A stretch of DNA of 64,000 nucleotides. Origin: Phytomonas francai (taxonomy: Eukaryota > Euglenozoa > Kinetoplastea > Trypanosomatida > Trypanosomatidae). The translations under genes were made by a program, and so were the position numbers. The notes under the pieces are model-generated. The model was not told where the DNA came from, ran no database searches, and was given only the letters and a program-made list of their open reading frames with translations. This document shows positions 46,233 to 55,652 of the stretch, in pieces (position 1 is the first letter of the stretch; every line of letters begins with the position of its first letter). The DNA lies in contig MJCC01000022.1 in the NCBI GenBank assembly GCA_001766655.1, positions 91,901 through 155,900 of the forward strand, given 5' to 3'.

Positions 46233-46923
46233 ATTTTGATTTTTTTATATATGCCCCTCGCGTTCACGTTTATTGGGCCTGTTCAAGGTTTAGGAGAGGA
46301 TTTATTCGTTGATATTCCCCCCCCCCCTCTGTCCAAACTTGCGATATGTATATGAATTACACTCTTGTATTATTTCTTCATTATTTTTTTTTCATACAGG
46401 GTGTGGGGAAGGGAGTCACTTTTTTGTTATCAATAAGAGACTCCGTTCGGGCTGCTTGGTATATTGAAATCTTGTATTCAATAAAGTTTACCTTCTTAAG
46501 GGTGGGAAAAAGTAGGAACCTGGTGCAAGCGAAAGAGTAACGGCATTAAAAACCTGAACAGCGATCATCTCTTCATGCGCACATACCATCAAGAAAGAAA
46601 GCTAATAAAGTCCTGACTCGGTGATACGAATTTTATATCCAAATTACTCCTTTTCACTCTGACGTAATGGTATCGGAAATTAACAGGGGGTATGAAAATA
46701 TATCAACCGCAGCTTTGTACCTTTTTTTTTTTTTTGCAATACCCGGAATTCCACACCTCTCCGTGCCGCGCGTGCTGTGGTAGCGCAACCAAGTGTCAAG
46801 GGGAAGAGGGAGGATAAGAAAATTAAACAAAAAGACGCTCCTGTTATCTCTCCGGTGACGGGTATTTCTGCGATTTCCCCTTTTTGTGGTTCCAATTTTC
46901 CTTAGTAACAACTTTACATAGCC
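46233..46923. other. Intergenic spacer
   Basis: A 691-base spacer between UFC1 and the OCRL-like gene. It has a plus-strand C11 run at 46317-46327 and A/T-rich DNA. No gene is seen. Confidence 0.55.
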
Positions 46924-47433
46924 CTAAGGCGCCACCGCTGTCGCCTCACTCTTAGGCTTTAGCACGCCATCCTCGACCATCGCCGGGACCTCGATTGAAA
47001 GCCAGGGACCCAACCCAAGCGCAAGGGCGTGGCTGATCCCGAAGTACGGCACGTTCCTTGCCCAGAGGGGGAAAAAGTGTGTTGTCATGCAGATTTTCCC
47101 ACCACGGTACATCTTCACCGTCTTTCCCTCTAACTCTGGGAGCGCAAGCTCCGGTGGGGCCTGGGGATAGCTCACAGGAATGTCGAACTGAAGGTCGAAC
47201 TCATACTTCTCGTTTTTGTAGAAGGTCCAACACGTGCCGTACCACCGTGTTCCCTGTGGATTACTTTCGAGATTAAACCAATGTGAATCGCTGGCCTTGT
47301 TGTTTTCAACATACTTGATCAGTGAGACGTACTCCTCCTTGAGGCGCGTCGTCCATTTATCACCGTCGCGTGGGCCAGCCTTAGTCTTTAAGAGCGGAAT
47401 GCGCGACACACTCTCCTTGACCGCAGGCTCCAT
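46924..47433 (-). CDS. UFC1: UFM1-conjugating enzyme E2 (UFC1)
   Basis: The start is the ATG at 47433 ([14 protein letters not shown]), giving 169 residues, nearly the length of human UFC1 (167). The longer frame begins upstream of a good acceptor (CAATCATCCAG at 47459-47458) and is not coding. The UFC1 core is clear: [20 protein letters not shown], the short E2 fold, [20 protein letters not shown] with catalytic cysteine C115, and the tail [18 protein letters not shown], which is almost diagnostic. The E2 receives UFM1 from UBA5 and passes it to the UFL1 ligase. Together with UBA5 at 8181-9413 this shows a working UFMylation front end. In Leishmania this pathway has been reported in the mitochondrion. 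Confidence 0.96.
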   Translation of the reverse strand: MEPAVKESVSRIPLLKTKAGPRDGDKWTTRLKEEYVSLIKYVENNKASDSHWFNLESNPQGTRWYGTCWTFYKNEKYEFDLQFDIPVSYPQAPPELALPELEGKTVKMYRGGKICMTTHFFPLWARNVPYFGISHALALGLGPWLSIEVPAMVEDGVLKPKSEATAVAP

Positions 47434-48459
47434 TGTGTCGCCTCTTTGTCTATTTTTCTGGATGATTGCATTTGTTGTAAGGTGTAAAATAACAAAAAAC
47501 GAGGAGGATGTACGGGAACAATCATTAGGCCTTCTGCATTCACAGAAAGTATTTCCACAGAAGTAGTAGTACATTGCACATCGAGTATCTTTCACAAACT
47601 ATTTAAGTGTGGAAAAGATTTGGCGTACGCACACCTGTGAGCATGCACACAGGAACATGAAAAGGGAGAAAGAGAGCTGGAACGATAGGCTTTGCATGAT
47701 GATTTTTTCCCCTAATAAGAGCCTCCAGCAAAGGGTCTGCATGTATAGGATAGCAGAGAGGGGCCCTATTTTTTTTTTAATGGTATCGGGCCATTGGTAG
47801 TCCAGGTGCAGGCGCGTGCAGATTCGGACTATCCGAAAAAGGTTTCACTGGAATCCGGAAGTGTGAAAAGATAATAACAGAGCTGATGCTCGAATAGAAA
47901 GCATTCCTTTCTTATGTGCGTCTATGCACAAGGAAGCACTCTGAATCAAAGAAACGTTGCCTTTCCCGGATGGTGCCGAAAAAGTGGACAATACGGTTTG
48001 TGCATAGCCTTGCTTGATTTCGGATGGATCGCCTTTACAGGGGCTTCGATGAGTCGATCCCAGACAGTGAAAACAGTAGGATTTTTGATAATTTCACCCA
48101 CCCGGCGCAAGGGACAGTTTATAGATCATACATGCCGTGGTCTTCGCTTTGAGCCGCTTCTCCAGTGGGATGGGGAAGGAGATGCGTAGTTCAAATCTAT
48201 AGGCGAGAAATGTTGCCACATGAGGCGGCGGTGTAGGAAAACGGCCGCACCAGTCATATGCATAGGATTTGTTCATCAGACTAGCCTCCCCCTCCCCTCC
48301 CGACCTGCATGAAATGCCGATCCCCTCCTCCCTTCCCTAACCTCGCACACCAAGACACACTAAGAACACGCTGAAATGTACGGCTTCATCAAGGAATGTC
48401 CCGCCTTAAAGGGTGCAGTGACATCTGTTATCTCTGGACACTCATTAGACTGCCTTCTT
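47434..48459. other. Intergenic spacer with possible stem-loop
   Basis: A 1026-base spacer between the SET gene and UFC1. It contains the UFC1 acceptor at 47459-47458, nested inverted repeats at 47762-47834, and a pyrimidine-rich plus-strand stretch near 48285-48345. A 91-codon plus-strand frame at 47914-48189 has no coding signs. Confidence 0.5.
47458..47490 (-). promoter_or_regulatory. Candidate trans-splice acceptor for UFC1
   Basis: On the sense strand a T-rich stretch and CTTACAACAAATGCAATCAT then CCAG, AG at 47459-47458, precedes the UFC1 start by 24 bases. It sets the start at 47433 instead of the longer frame. Confidence 0.5.
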
Positions 48460-49599
48460 TCAGTGCTTTCGCCTTGCCTGTTGGAATATCTTCTCCAGTC
48501 TCGCAACTTCCGCATCCTCAGCTTTTAGCCTCGCAATTTCACCGTCTTCAATAGGGTCCATTTCTGGCCTATTCCGTACGAAATTTTCTTCAACGGAGTT
48601 ATGGTCGATAATGGCAATCAAATCAAATGGCAGAAATCCATATCGGAATAAGGCGCTGGCGCGGTTGAGAGCGAAGTTGTAGTGCCGGCAGAGCTCCTCC
48701 CCCGGGGCGATGGCGGTGAGCGAGAAGAGGGTGATGGCGGAATCCCCGCCGAGCGCGGCCGAGGGCCCGACGCCTATCCCGCAGTTTGGCCGATTGCTGT
48801 GGTTTACCAAGTCAAGTAGTGGGGCCAGCGTAAGCTCCGAGGGCTCTGGCTTCCCACGCAGGCGCCGATACCTCCGCAGCCACCGCCGTACCCAGGCGCT
48901 TCTTTGGTAGTACCCGCTCGGCGGCATGTGCTCTAACCGCGCGAGAACAAGACGCGCCGTCCGGCGAATATGCTCAACTTTAAACGGCAATTTGAGCCTC
49001 TCGTGCACCAAGGCCGTGGAGCGGTTGAACTTGTCGACCATCTCTTCGTGGCTACTTCGCTGCCAGCTGTCCAAGGTCATGCCGTACATACCAAAAACAA
49101 ACCTATCATTAAAGTCCTCGTCATCAAGCATGCGGGCCCATGGGTTAGCGCCACCACGCAGGACTTCAGCCGCTTGTGCGTACTCCTCGGCATTCCCGAC
49201 TTTACTAATATCAGGAAGTGACGCCGTGATGGCAGCCATTTGCATTCCCATGTAGAGTTGTGGTGCCATGAGTTTGAACTCCTCGTCTTCGATTGCATCG
49301 CGTACATGATCAGTCCTCAGATGATGAAGTGTATTAGGCTTTTCATGGATGTTCTTTTCGGTGTAGAGTGTCGCGAAGGGGATCGTAGCGATGGGCTGGT
49401 TTGAGGGGAGTGGCTTTTGACGTGCCGTCGAAAGAAAAAGACCACGTATCTGTGAGGAGCGCTCACCAATAAATGTCTCCTCATGCATTTTAATTTTGAA
49501 TACATGTTGACAGCAGTCATAAAAGTCCTGGGGGAGCGTGGATGAGGCAGGGTACAATAATTTACCGATGGCGCGCACAACTCGTGCACACCGCAGCAT
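48460..49599 (-). CDS. SET-domain protein lysine methyltransferase (SETD3/SETD6/LSMT class)
   Basis: A 379-residue protein from the ATG at 49599. The first 20 residues (MLRCARVVRAIGKLLYPASS) look like a mitochondrial presequence. The split SET domain of the Rubisco LSMT/SETD class can be traced: RGLFLSTARQKPLPSNQPIATIP near 52-74, a helical insert (about 100-255), then APLLDLVNHSNRPNCGIG with the NHS cofactor motif at 266-268, and LTAIAPGEELCRHYN at about 294-308 with GEE and the tyrosine of the active site. A helical substrate-binding C-terminal domain follows (about 310-379). Such enzymes methylate non-histone proteins. The substrate is unknown. Confidence 0.85.
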   Translation of the reverse strand: MLRCARVVRAIGKLLYPASSTLPQDFYDCCQHVFKIKMHEETFIGERSSQIRGLFLSTARQKPLPSNQPIATIPFATLYTEKNIHEKPNTLHHLRTDHVRDAIEDEEFKLMAPQLYMGMQMAAITASLPDISKVGNAEEYAQAAEVLRGGANPWARMLDDEDFNDRFVFGMYGMTLDSWQRSSHEEMVDKFNRSTALVHERLKLPFKVEHIRRTARLVLARLEHMPPSGYYQRSAWVRRWLRRYRRLRGKPEPSELTLAPLLDLVNHSNRPNCGIGVGPSAALGGDSAITLFSLTAIAPGEELCRHYNFALNRASALFRYGFLPFDLIAIIDHNSVEENFVRNRPEMDPIEDGEIARLKAEDAEVARLEKIFQQARRKH

Positions 49600-49826
49600 C
49601 CCAAATGCGACTATATATATGTATCTATATACTTGTACTTCTATCAGGAGGAAACCGCTAATAGGTGGAAGATAATATATCTATATAGCTCAAATAGTTG
49701 ACTTATCCAAAAGTCGCACCAAGGACTGAAGTGAGATTATTAGTGTTTTTTTTTTTTGTGTGTGTACCATCACTTTGAAACCCCTTTCATTCCGGTTGGG
49801 GTTTGATAATTCGCTCGTTTTTTTTT

Positions 49827-51227
49827 TCACACCATTTCAGAAAATTCTGGAGGAATGGGGAGCTTTTTTCTCTGCAGTCGCTCGCACACCTCCTTGTCAA
49901 GCTTTCCGGGATTCTCAATGTACAGGTCATCCATTTTTGGAGACATGGGCCGATAGCGATACACTGCCGGCTCCGGCAGTACATCACAGGGGTTTCGTGT
50001 CTTCTCCCGCACCGCCAGGATCTTTCTCTCGGAGCCGAAGCTACGCCAGATGGGTTCGGCGCGAACCATATACTCACACAACCGCACCACGATGATCTCC
50101 GCCACCAGGGACTTCAGGCAGATCTCGCCAAGGGAAATAACGTGCTCTGGGAAGGTGAATCCCGCCGGATGGGCCTGGTTTTCCGCCGTCAGCCATCGGA
50201 GCTGGCCAAGCACCTGCCGGACAAAGACGGCCTTACGCGAAAAGGCCTCCTCGTCGATATCCTCCTGCTGTTTCGTGCGAGCCCGCGTCGAGGGGCTATT
50301 GCCGCCGCCGGAAGGAGGAGGGAGGGCGGTGGACCCCAACGCGGCCTGACTTTCGAAGCCGCTGGCGGCCGACGATGTCGTCGCGATGCCGCCCAGGCCC
50401 AGGGCCGCCGGGGAGCTCGGCCGGTAGTTTGCCTTGAGCGCCACCTTGTCGAGGGTGTAGAACCCACACAGGTCGTACACCGTCTCCATGTTGTAGGAGC
50501 AGGTGATAAAGTCGACGAGATTCGAAAAGTCCTGAATGTGGGCCTCCGGGAAGAGTCGGAAGAAGGGCCCGAGGATGAATTCATGGAGCACCAGCGCGCC
50601 CTGCTGATCCATCCCACGGAGCCCACCCTGCATGCGATATAGGTAGGTGTTTTTGGACTCTGCAAAACAGAGCATCCCTGCCTCCTCCAACATAAGCATC
50701 ATCGCGTAGAGCTCATTTCGATGGGTGCGTTCATTTTGCCCGTAGTGCGTGTAGTAGTTCGACACATCCATGCCCAACTCATCTGAGAAGGCACGTAGGA
50801 CGCTCTCTGGGTTCCACCGCCGCGAGTACTCCACCAGAGCGGTGTAGTGCATATCCAACAGCGCGTGATCCTTGCGGCTTTGGTGGCTCAGCCACTGCGC
50901 GACCGGCTCCCGGCAGAGGTCGCACCATTCGGGGTTCCGGAAAACCCAATTTCTCCTCTGAATGCGCCCGTGGAGGATGGAGTAGATGGGAACGTGGCCC
51001 CCCTCCGTCGCGTACGGCGAGGAAATCGACTTCGCATTGGTTTTCGGGGCCCCCGCCGCGGACGGTGGACTGCTGCTGCTAGTAGTAGTAGTAGTAGTTG
51101 TAGTTGCGGTTTTCGTGGTAGTGTTAACTAAGGGCTGCGGCCTCGGAGTCCCATTCGCGCGGGCGATGGTGCTGGCAATTGGTTGAAGGATTTTGCCATG
51201 GCAGCCGGCACCTGCCCGACGAAGCAT
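49827..51227 (-). CDS. Probable mitochondrial protein with U1C/matrin-like zinc finger
   Basis: The first ATG in frame is at 51227 (MLRRAGAGCHGKILQPIAST), giving 466 residues with a basic, acid-free mitochondrial-type N-terminus; the frame upstream is open only through GTG. A Thr-rich run (about 41-50) encoded by a triplet repeat follows. A compact C2H2 finger is at about 98-125: C102, C105, H115 and H121 in WCDLCREPVAQWLSHQSRKD and the next H, in the C-X2-C-X9-H-X5-H spacing of matrin/U1C-type RNA-binding fingers. The rest is helical (SNYYTHYGQNERTHRNELYA, FILGPFFRLFPEAHIQDFSN). I do not know the family. A role in mitochondrial RNA processing or the mitoribosome, both rich in lineage-specific proteins in kinetoplastids, would fit. 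Confidence 0.75.
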   Translation of the reverse strand: MLRRAGAGCHGKILQPIASTIARANGTPRPQPLVNTTTKTATTTTTTTTSSSSPPSAAGAPKTNAKSISSPYATEGGHVPIYSILHGRIQRRNWVFRNPEWCDLCREPVAQWLSHQSRKDHALLDMHYTALVEYSRRWNPESVLRAFSDELGMDVSNYYTHYGQNERTHRNELYAMMLMLEEAGMLCFAESKNTYLYRMQGGLRGMDQQGALVLHEFILGPFFRLFPEAHIQDFSNLVDFITCSYNMETVYDLCGFYTLDKVALKANYRPSSPAALGLGGIATTSSAASGFESQAALGSTALPPPSGGGNSPSTRARTKQQEDIDEEAFSRKAVFVRQVLGQLRWLTAENQAHPAGFTFPEHVISLGEICLKSLVAEIIVVRLCEYMVRAEPIWRSFGSERKILAVREKTRNPCDVLPEPAVYRYRPMSPKMDDLYIENPGKLDKEVCERLQRKKLPIPPEFSEMV

Positions 51228-51300
51228 ACAGAAGAACCTAAACAAATCTACTGTATCGTTACCTTGGGAAGGGCTTCGGAGACGAATTAGAGGGGTGAGA

Positions 51301-51314
51301 GGGGGGGGGGGGGG
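51301..51314 (-). promoter_or_regulatory. Poly-C tract upstream of the zinc-finger gene
   Basis: Sense-strand C14 (plus G at 51301-51314) followed by CTCTCACCCCTCTAATTCGT and then CTCCGAAG, with a second AG (TTTGTTTAG) closer to the ATG at 51227. Either could be the acceptor. Confidence 0.4.
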
Positions 51315-51752
51315 ATTCAGCGACACAGAGCGACGGTAGTTTAGCCCTTTGTAAAATCGTCATATTGCTTTAAAATACGATACGGAACTTCCCTTTCTTC
51401 TTTCTTCCCTTGTGTTTCGAATCGTTGATGATGTCGTTGCTAAGTCAATATGTAATCACAATAGTTGTAAACGCAAGGAGGCATTGTACTAACTTTATCT
51501 GATACTCTAGTGTGTTTACTCCTCCTTCAGGACCCCTCTGAGAGGGGCAGCTGACCACCCTGTGTGTAGCGTCACTTGTCAAGAGAGGAGTTGACAATCT
51601 TAGAGCCGACAAGACATCATCGAATATATCGATATACACATAGATATAAACTGAAGCAACTGAAATAGCGAAGCAAATAGTGAATAAAACATACTTTTAC
51701 ATTTTTAATCAAAAAACCTTATACATCGACTGATCTTCTAGAAAGTGGAACA
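51315..51752. other. Intergenic spacer
   Basis: About 440 bases between the IQ-protein gene's stop and the zinc-finger gene's poly-C tract. AT-rich with no recognised feature. Confidence 0.55.
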
Positions 51753-54700
51753 TTATAGGTTCATTAATTCTTCAAAGGAAAGGGCGGAAATAGGGATCTC
51801 TCGGTTCGCCGTTGGTTTTCCTTTCCAGGAAGCCAACTCGTGTTTTGCTAGGGGTCGTTTGCACAGTGCTTCTATCATTGCCCGCATCCTTTCTACAATA
51901 CTCTCAGCACTTCGCCGCAGCGCACGAATCACCACACGCGCTGCTATTTTTGTTTGAATGCTCTTTAGCTGTGCAGCTGCCCGAGCATTCCCTGCGATGG
52001 TGCGTGGGATCGAATACAGCTGGGATGACCCCTTTTCGTCGGCGCACTCCCCAGCGTCATTGCGTATTAAACTGAACTCCATATGATGCCGCGCATCCCG
52101 CGAAGTCGAGAGGGAGTTCACCGAACCCGAGCTGCATCCCGGAAATAGAAGAGTCTGGGTGTGGCTCGACGGCGTGTGCTCGCCACTTGTCCAGCCAAGA
52201 GAATAATCTAAGGGCGAGGCCGCCGCGTTCGAAGCAGGCATCAACAAGGGAGGGGTATCAAACGACAGGACCTGCGGCTTGCACGGGGTGTCTTCGGCCG
52301 TGATGGGGGGGACGGAGGTCACCCCACCGCCACGCTCCGGGCGATGTGGACGTTTCTCACGCGTCATCGACGACGGCGCCGGCGACGGGTCGCCGGCCTG
52401 CCCTTCCTCACACCGCTCCCTCTCGCGGTGCACGCGCAGGCTCACCGCCAGCTTCAGACTTTCCCACCGCCGCTGGTACTCCTTTCGCGCGCGATCCCCA
52501 CGCCACCAACTTTGCAGCCCCAGACAGGCCTTCTCCTCGAGCGCTTGTTGGTCGCGCTGATAAGCGCGTACGGCGTCGAGTTGGGCTTGATAGCGCCGCC
52601 GCGCGATGAACCCCCTCCACATTCGCTGGATACGCAGTGCGGCGATACACAGCATGAGTTGGCCGCACTTCATTTGCATCAGAGTGGGGGAGTATAGGAC
52701 AAGGGAGGGACCCCCCGATGGTGTAATGGCGTGCAATGGATCGGCTGGAGCTGCATCCTGGACCAACATAGACGGCCCCGCCTCAGGGTAAGGAGTCTCG
52801 TAGTAGGCTGCCAGAACGCTGGGGGTAGGGAGAGGTCGCTGTTTCCGCTCCCAATTGTCAGTTGGGAGGTTCGACATGGGTAGCTCGTGAGCAGATGCAC
52901 AGGTCTTTTTTGTATGGGTGCCAACTGTGTAATATTCATTATCTATATCCACCCCCTCCAGCGCTGGCGAACCCGCATGATGACCTTGGAGTAATGTTTG
53001 CTTTGCATCGGAGCCCATTCGATTGTGTTGCGTACCCGCTAGGCGGCAATAGTCAGCGGTGTCGCTTTTAAAAAACGGTGGTTGGCCTCCTTCCAGTGCA
53101 AGCAGCCTTTGGTAATATCGCTTTAGCACCAGCGCGTGAATTTCTTCATTGAAAACCCATGTCGCGGACTGCAGTTGGGCAATTCTCTCCCTCAATGCTT
53201 CAGCCTCGCTCTGCCTTCCCGAGGAACCGCATCTGACCTTTCCGACGACAAGGCAACTACCAGAGACTCTTCTGCTATTTTGCGCGCGCTGTTCTTGGGC
53301 ATTTTGCGTGCCGATGCTGCTGCCGTCCGTTTTGGTTTTATCAACCACTGTGTTTTCTTCTCCCTTTGTGATACTATCATTGTACTGTGCATCAATGCCA
53401 TGAAGAGGTATTTCAGGACCTATGGGAGATGCATTCAACAGTTGCTTGGATTCTTCACTATGGATTTCGACTACGGGTACCTCCGGCAGTAGCTGTGGTC
53501 TTTTTGGAGATACCGTAAGGCACGCCTCGTTGGTAGTCGTGCGTGGATCGCTGCCGATCAACAACTCAATTCTCTCCGCCTCGGCTCGTAGTTGGGAAAT
53601 TTTATCCCCCATCATTTTTGGGCTTTCGTGGCGATTGCGCCCTCCAACGAGGCCACGCAACACATCCTTACCCTCAGCCTGAAAGACACGATCACAATCC
53701 TCCAAAAATCCATCTTGGAGAGCCCCGCCGTCTGTCTGCGGCGCTGTACCCTCGCCTACTGCGTAGGGCTCTGGCTTTCGCTGCTTTTCAAACTCACAAA
53801 ACATCCGCTGAAAAGACTCCAGTGCTTGCGAGGAACGCTCCACGTACCCCTCCATTGTCCGAGGCGGCGACGGCATTGTTACCGTCAGCCTAAGGATTGC
53901 TTCAGAGCTTTCCACCACTGCGTTGTTGGCATCGCTGGGAGTGTTCACTGGTGATTTTTCTCTGGAGATTGGCGTCGGGGTCCGACACGGCCTCTCGGGC
54001 GATGGCGCCTCCCCTTTTTTATGATTCGCATCCTCCTGCTCTTCGATTTCTCGCGCCCTTTCGACGCTGCAGGGGGGTGTGGTGAGGTCGATGCGCCCTG
54101 CCGGGACCGTTGACGCCATCCTATCGTAGAAACGGTGCCGATCACCGAGCCTCTTCATTCGACAAAGCCGTGCGGGGTGTGTGGTACTGGCCATGTGAAG
54201 AGTATTGGGCAAGTTATCTGTCGCGTCCCTATTCAGCGATTTGCCCCTGTCATCGTATATCCAGCTGAGCATCCGGGCGCTTCGATGATCTCCTTTTGAC
54301 GTTGCGGAGCTGGTATGCATGCCCGTAGTCTGCCCTTGAAATACTCCCTTGCGATTGCCTCGAGTTTCCGTTGGCTGCACAGTGGCCCCCGTCCCTAGCT
54401 CCTGTAAAAGGGCGTAAATGTTTCCTGGGGCACGTTTGGCTGCACCCAACTCATTTTGCAATTTGCTATTGCGTTCCCGAAGCAATGTAAATGTATGATC
54501 GCCCAAATCACGTTGATGCTTTATGCCGGCCCCCAGCAAGATATCTTCGCATTCAGATTCTCCAGACCTTTTCCTCGCGATAGGGGGCAATTGAAGAGCC
54601 TTTCCATTTTCGTAGGCTGCATTGGTGTGATTCATAGACACTGGATCGGACGGAGGATGTTGGGTTTCGTCAGATGGATGTGAAGTGGCATCGAGGTTGG

Positions 54701-54965
54701 TGCGGGTATCGATTACTCTGGGGCTTCCCCCTGTTGGCGATGTCCTTGGTGTAAGCCGAGGGTGTGCAAGGACAAAGCGGCCTAGATTCAGACACCATGC
54801 TGCCTCGACCAGACGCCCTTGACGTAAAAAAGTCTTGGCTAGACGATGCACTTGTGTTATGTAGAGGAATGACTCGAGGAAACAGTCTTCATCACTATAA
54901 GCATTAGCTTCGAGTATGCTGTTTAAGTGTTTAAAATCTCTTTTAAGATCCTTCACTGAAACCAT
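51753..54965 (-). CDS. IQ-motif protein, calmodulin-binding, unknown role
   Basis: The first ATG in frame is at 54965 (MVSVKDLKRDFKHLNSIL), giving 1070 residues; the upstream frame opens only with GTG and would precede the acceptor (C32 tract then CGCCGCTTCAG). The N-terminal ~75 residues form a helical repeat-like segment (QVHRLAKTFLRQGRLVEAAW) reminiscent of TPR/MIT-type hairpins. The long middle is polar and low in order, with a predicted coiled coil near 600. Two IQ motifs are clear at about 770-835: ALRIQRMWRGFIARRRYQ and then GLQSWWRGDRARKEYQRRW, the second degenerate. They would bind calmodulin or a light chain like the one at 838-1317. The C-terminus has another basic helix. A cytoskeletal or flagellar location is plausible but unproved. 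Confidence 0.75.
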   Translation of the reverse strand: MVSVKDLKRDFKHLNSILEANAYSDEDCFLESFLYITQVHRLAKTFLRQGRLVEAAWCLNLGRFVLAHPRLTPRTSPTGGSPRVIDTRTNLDATSHPSDETQHPPSDPVSMNHTNAAYENGKALQLPPIARKRSGESECEDILLGAGIKHQRDLGDHTFTLLRERNSKLQNELGAAKRAPGNIYALLQELGTGATVQPTETRGNRKGVFQGQTTGMHTSSATSKGDHRSARMLSWIYDDRGKSLNRDATDNLPNTLHMASTTHPARLCRMKRLGDRHRFYDRMASTVPAGRIDLTTPPCSVERAREIEEQEDANHKKGEAPSPERPCRTPTPISREKSPVNTPSDANNAVVESSEAILRLTVTMPSPPRTMEGYVERSSQALESFQRMFCEFEKQRKPEPYAVGEGTAPQTDGGALQDGFLEDCDRVFQAEGKDVLRGLVGGRNRHESPKMMGDKISQLRAEAERIELLIGSDPRTTTNEACLTVSPKRPQLLPEVPVVEIHSEESKQLLNASPIGPEIPLHGIDAQYNDSITKGEENTVVDKTKTDGSSIGTQNAQEQRAQNSRRVSGSCLVVGKVRCGSSGRQSEAEALRERIAQLQSATWVFNEEIHALVLKRYYQRLLALEGGQPPFFKSDTADYCRLAGTQHNRMGSDAKQTLLQGHHAGSPALEGVDIDNEYYTVGTHTKKTCASAHELPMSNLPTDNWERKQRPLPTPSVLAAYYETPYPEAGPSMLVQDAAPADPLHAITPSGGPSLVLYSPTLMQMKCGQLMLCIAALRIQRMWRGFIARRRYQAQLDAVRAYQRDQQALEEKACLGLQSWWRGDRARKEYQRRWESLKLAVSLRVHRERERCEEGQAGDPSPAPSSMTREKRPHRPERGGGVTSVPPITAEDTPCKPQVLSFDTPPLLMPASNAAASPLDYSLGWTSGEHTPSSHTQTLLFPGCSSGSVNSLSTSRDARHHMEFSLIRNDAGECADEKGSSQLYSIPRTIAGNARAAAQLKSIQTKIAARVVIRALRRSAESIVERMRAMIEALCKRPLAKHELASWKGKPTANREIPISALSFEELMNL

Positions 54966-55009
54966 TAACAGCTGTCCTGATGTTTTTATCCTTTTCACAT
55001 TTAAAGTTT

Positions 55010-55019
55010 TCTGAAGCGG

Positions 55020-55052
<33 letters not shown>
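55010..55052 (-). promoter_or_regulatory. Poly-C tract (32 C) and acceptor for the IQ protein
   Basis: The longest homopolymer of the window: plus-strand G at 55021-55052. On the sense strand C32 is followed by GCCGCTTCAG (AG near 55011-55010), 45 bases before the ATG at 54965. Confidence 0.5.
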
Positions 55053-55053
<1 letters not shown>

Positions 55054-55652
55054 CAAAAACAGAAAGAAAGAAGGGAAAAGATTTTGAAAATGGAACTCAA
55101 ACCATACGATACCCAAAAAAAATTTACAGCTCAAGAGAAAAATAGATAACCCGTAGAGCAATAGTGTATCAACACATATCATTGCAATTATCTAGTTTTT
55201 TCTTCTGTTACTCTATGGTCCTCTGTTACAGCCTTTGCTTAGTAGTGAGAAGACTGCAATCCCTGACGACGTTATTTCTATGAGCGGAGGTTCGCCTGTG
55301 AGCTCCATCAATACACTTTTTTTTTGCGGCGCTGCTGTCACGTCAGGATGCGATTCGACGCCAGTAAGCTGCGCTGCTTCACCAAATCACCCCAAATAGA
55401 AAGCAGGTGCTATAATATTCATCGCGAGGGCCTCTTCTTTTCCTCACCAGTGCATAGAGATGCTTCCTACTCAACAGGGGGGGGGAGGGGGGGAGGGAAT
55501 AAATACAGGCATCAGGCACGCATATACAAGAAATGCGTATGCTCCGCTCTTATTCTTATTAGACAACTCATGTTTTTATCTGCAAAGAAACCCATTGGGC
55601 TAAAAGCGGAGATTGGGGGGGTGGGGGAGAAAAGCGCACCTCATATTTATCC
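55053..55652. other. Intergenic spacer
   Basis: About 600 bases between the topoisomerase stop and the poly-C tract. It contains G runs at about 55478-55496 and 55614-55626. A 114-codon plus-strand frame at 55324-55668 has no coding composition. No gene is supported. Confidence 0.55.

Noticed and set aside
47914..48189. 91-codon plus-strand frame in a spacer
   Set aside because: No conserved feature and wrong strand for the array.
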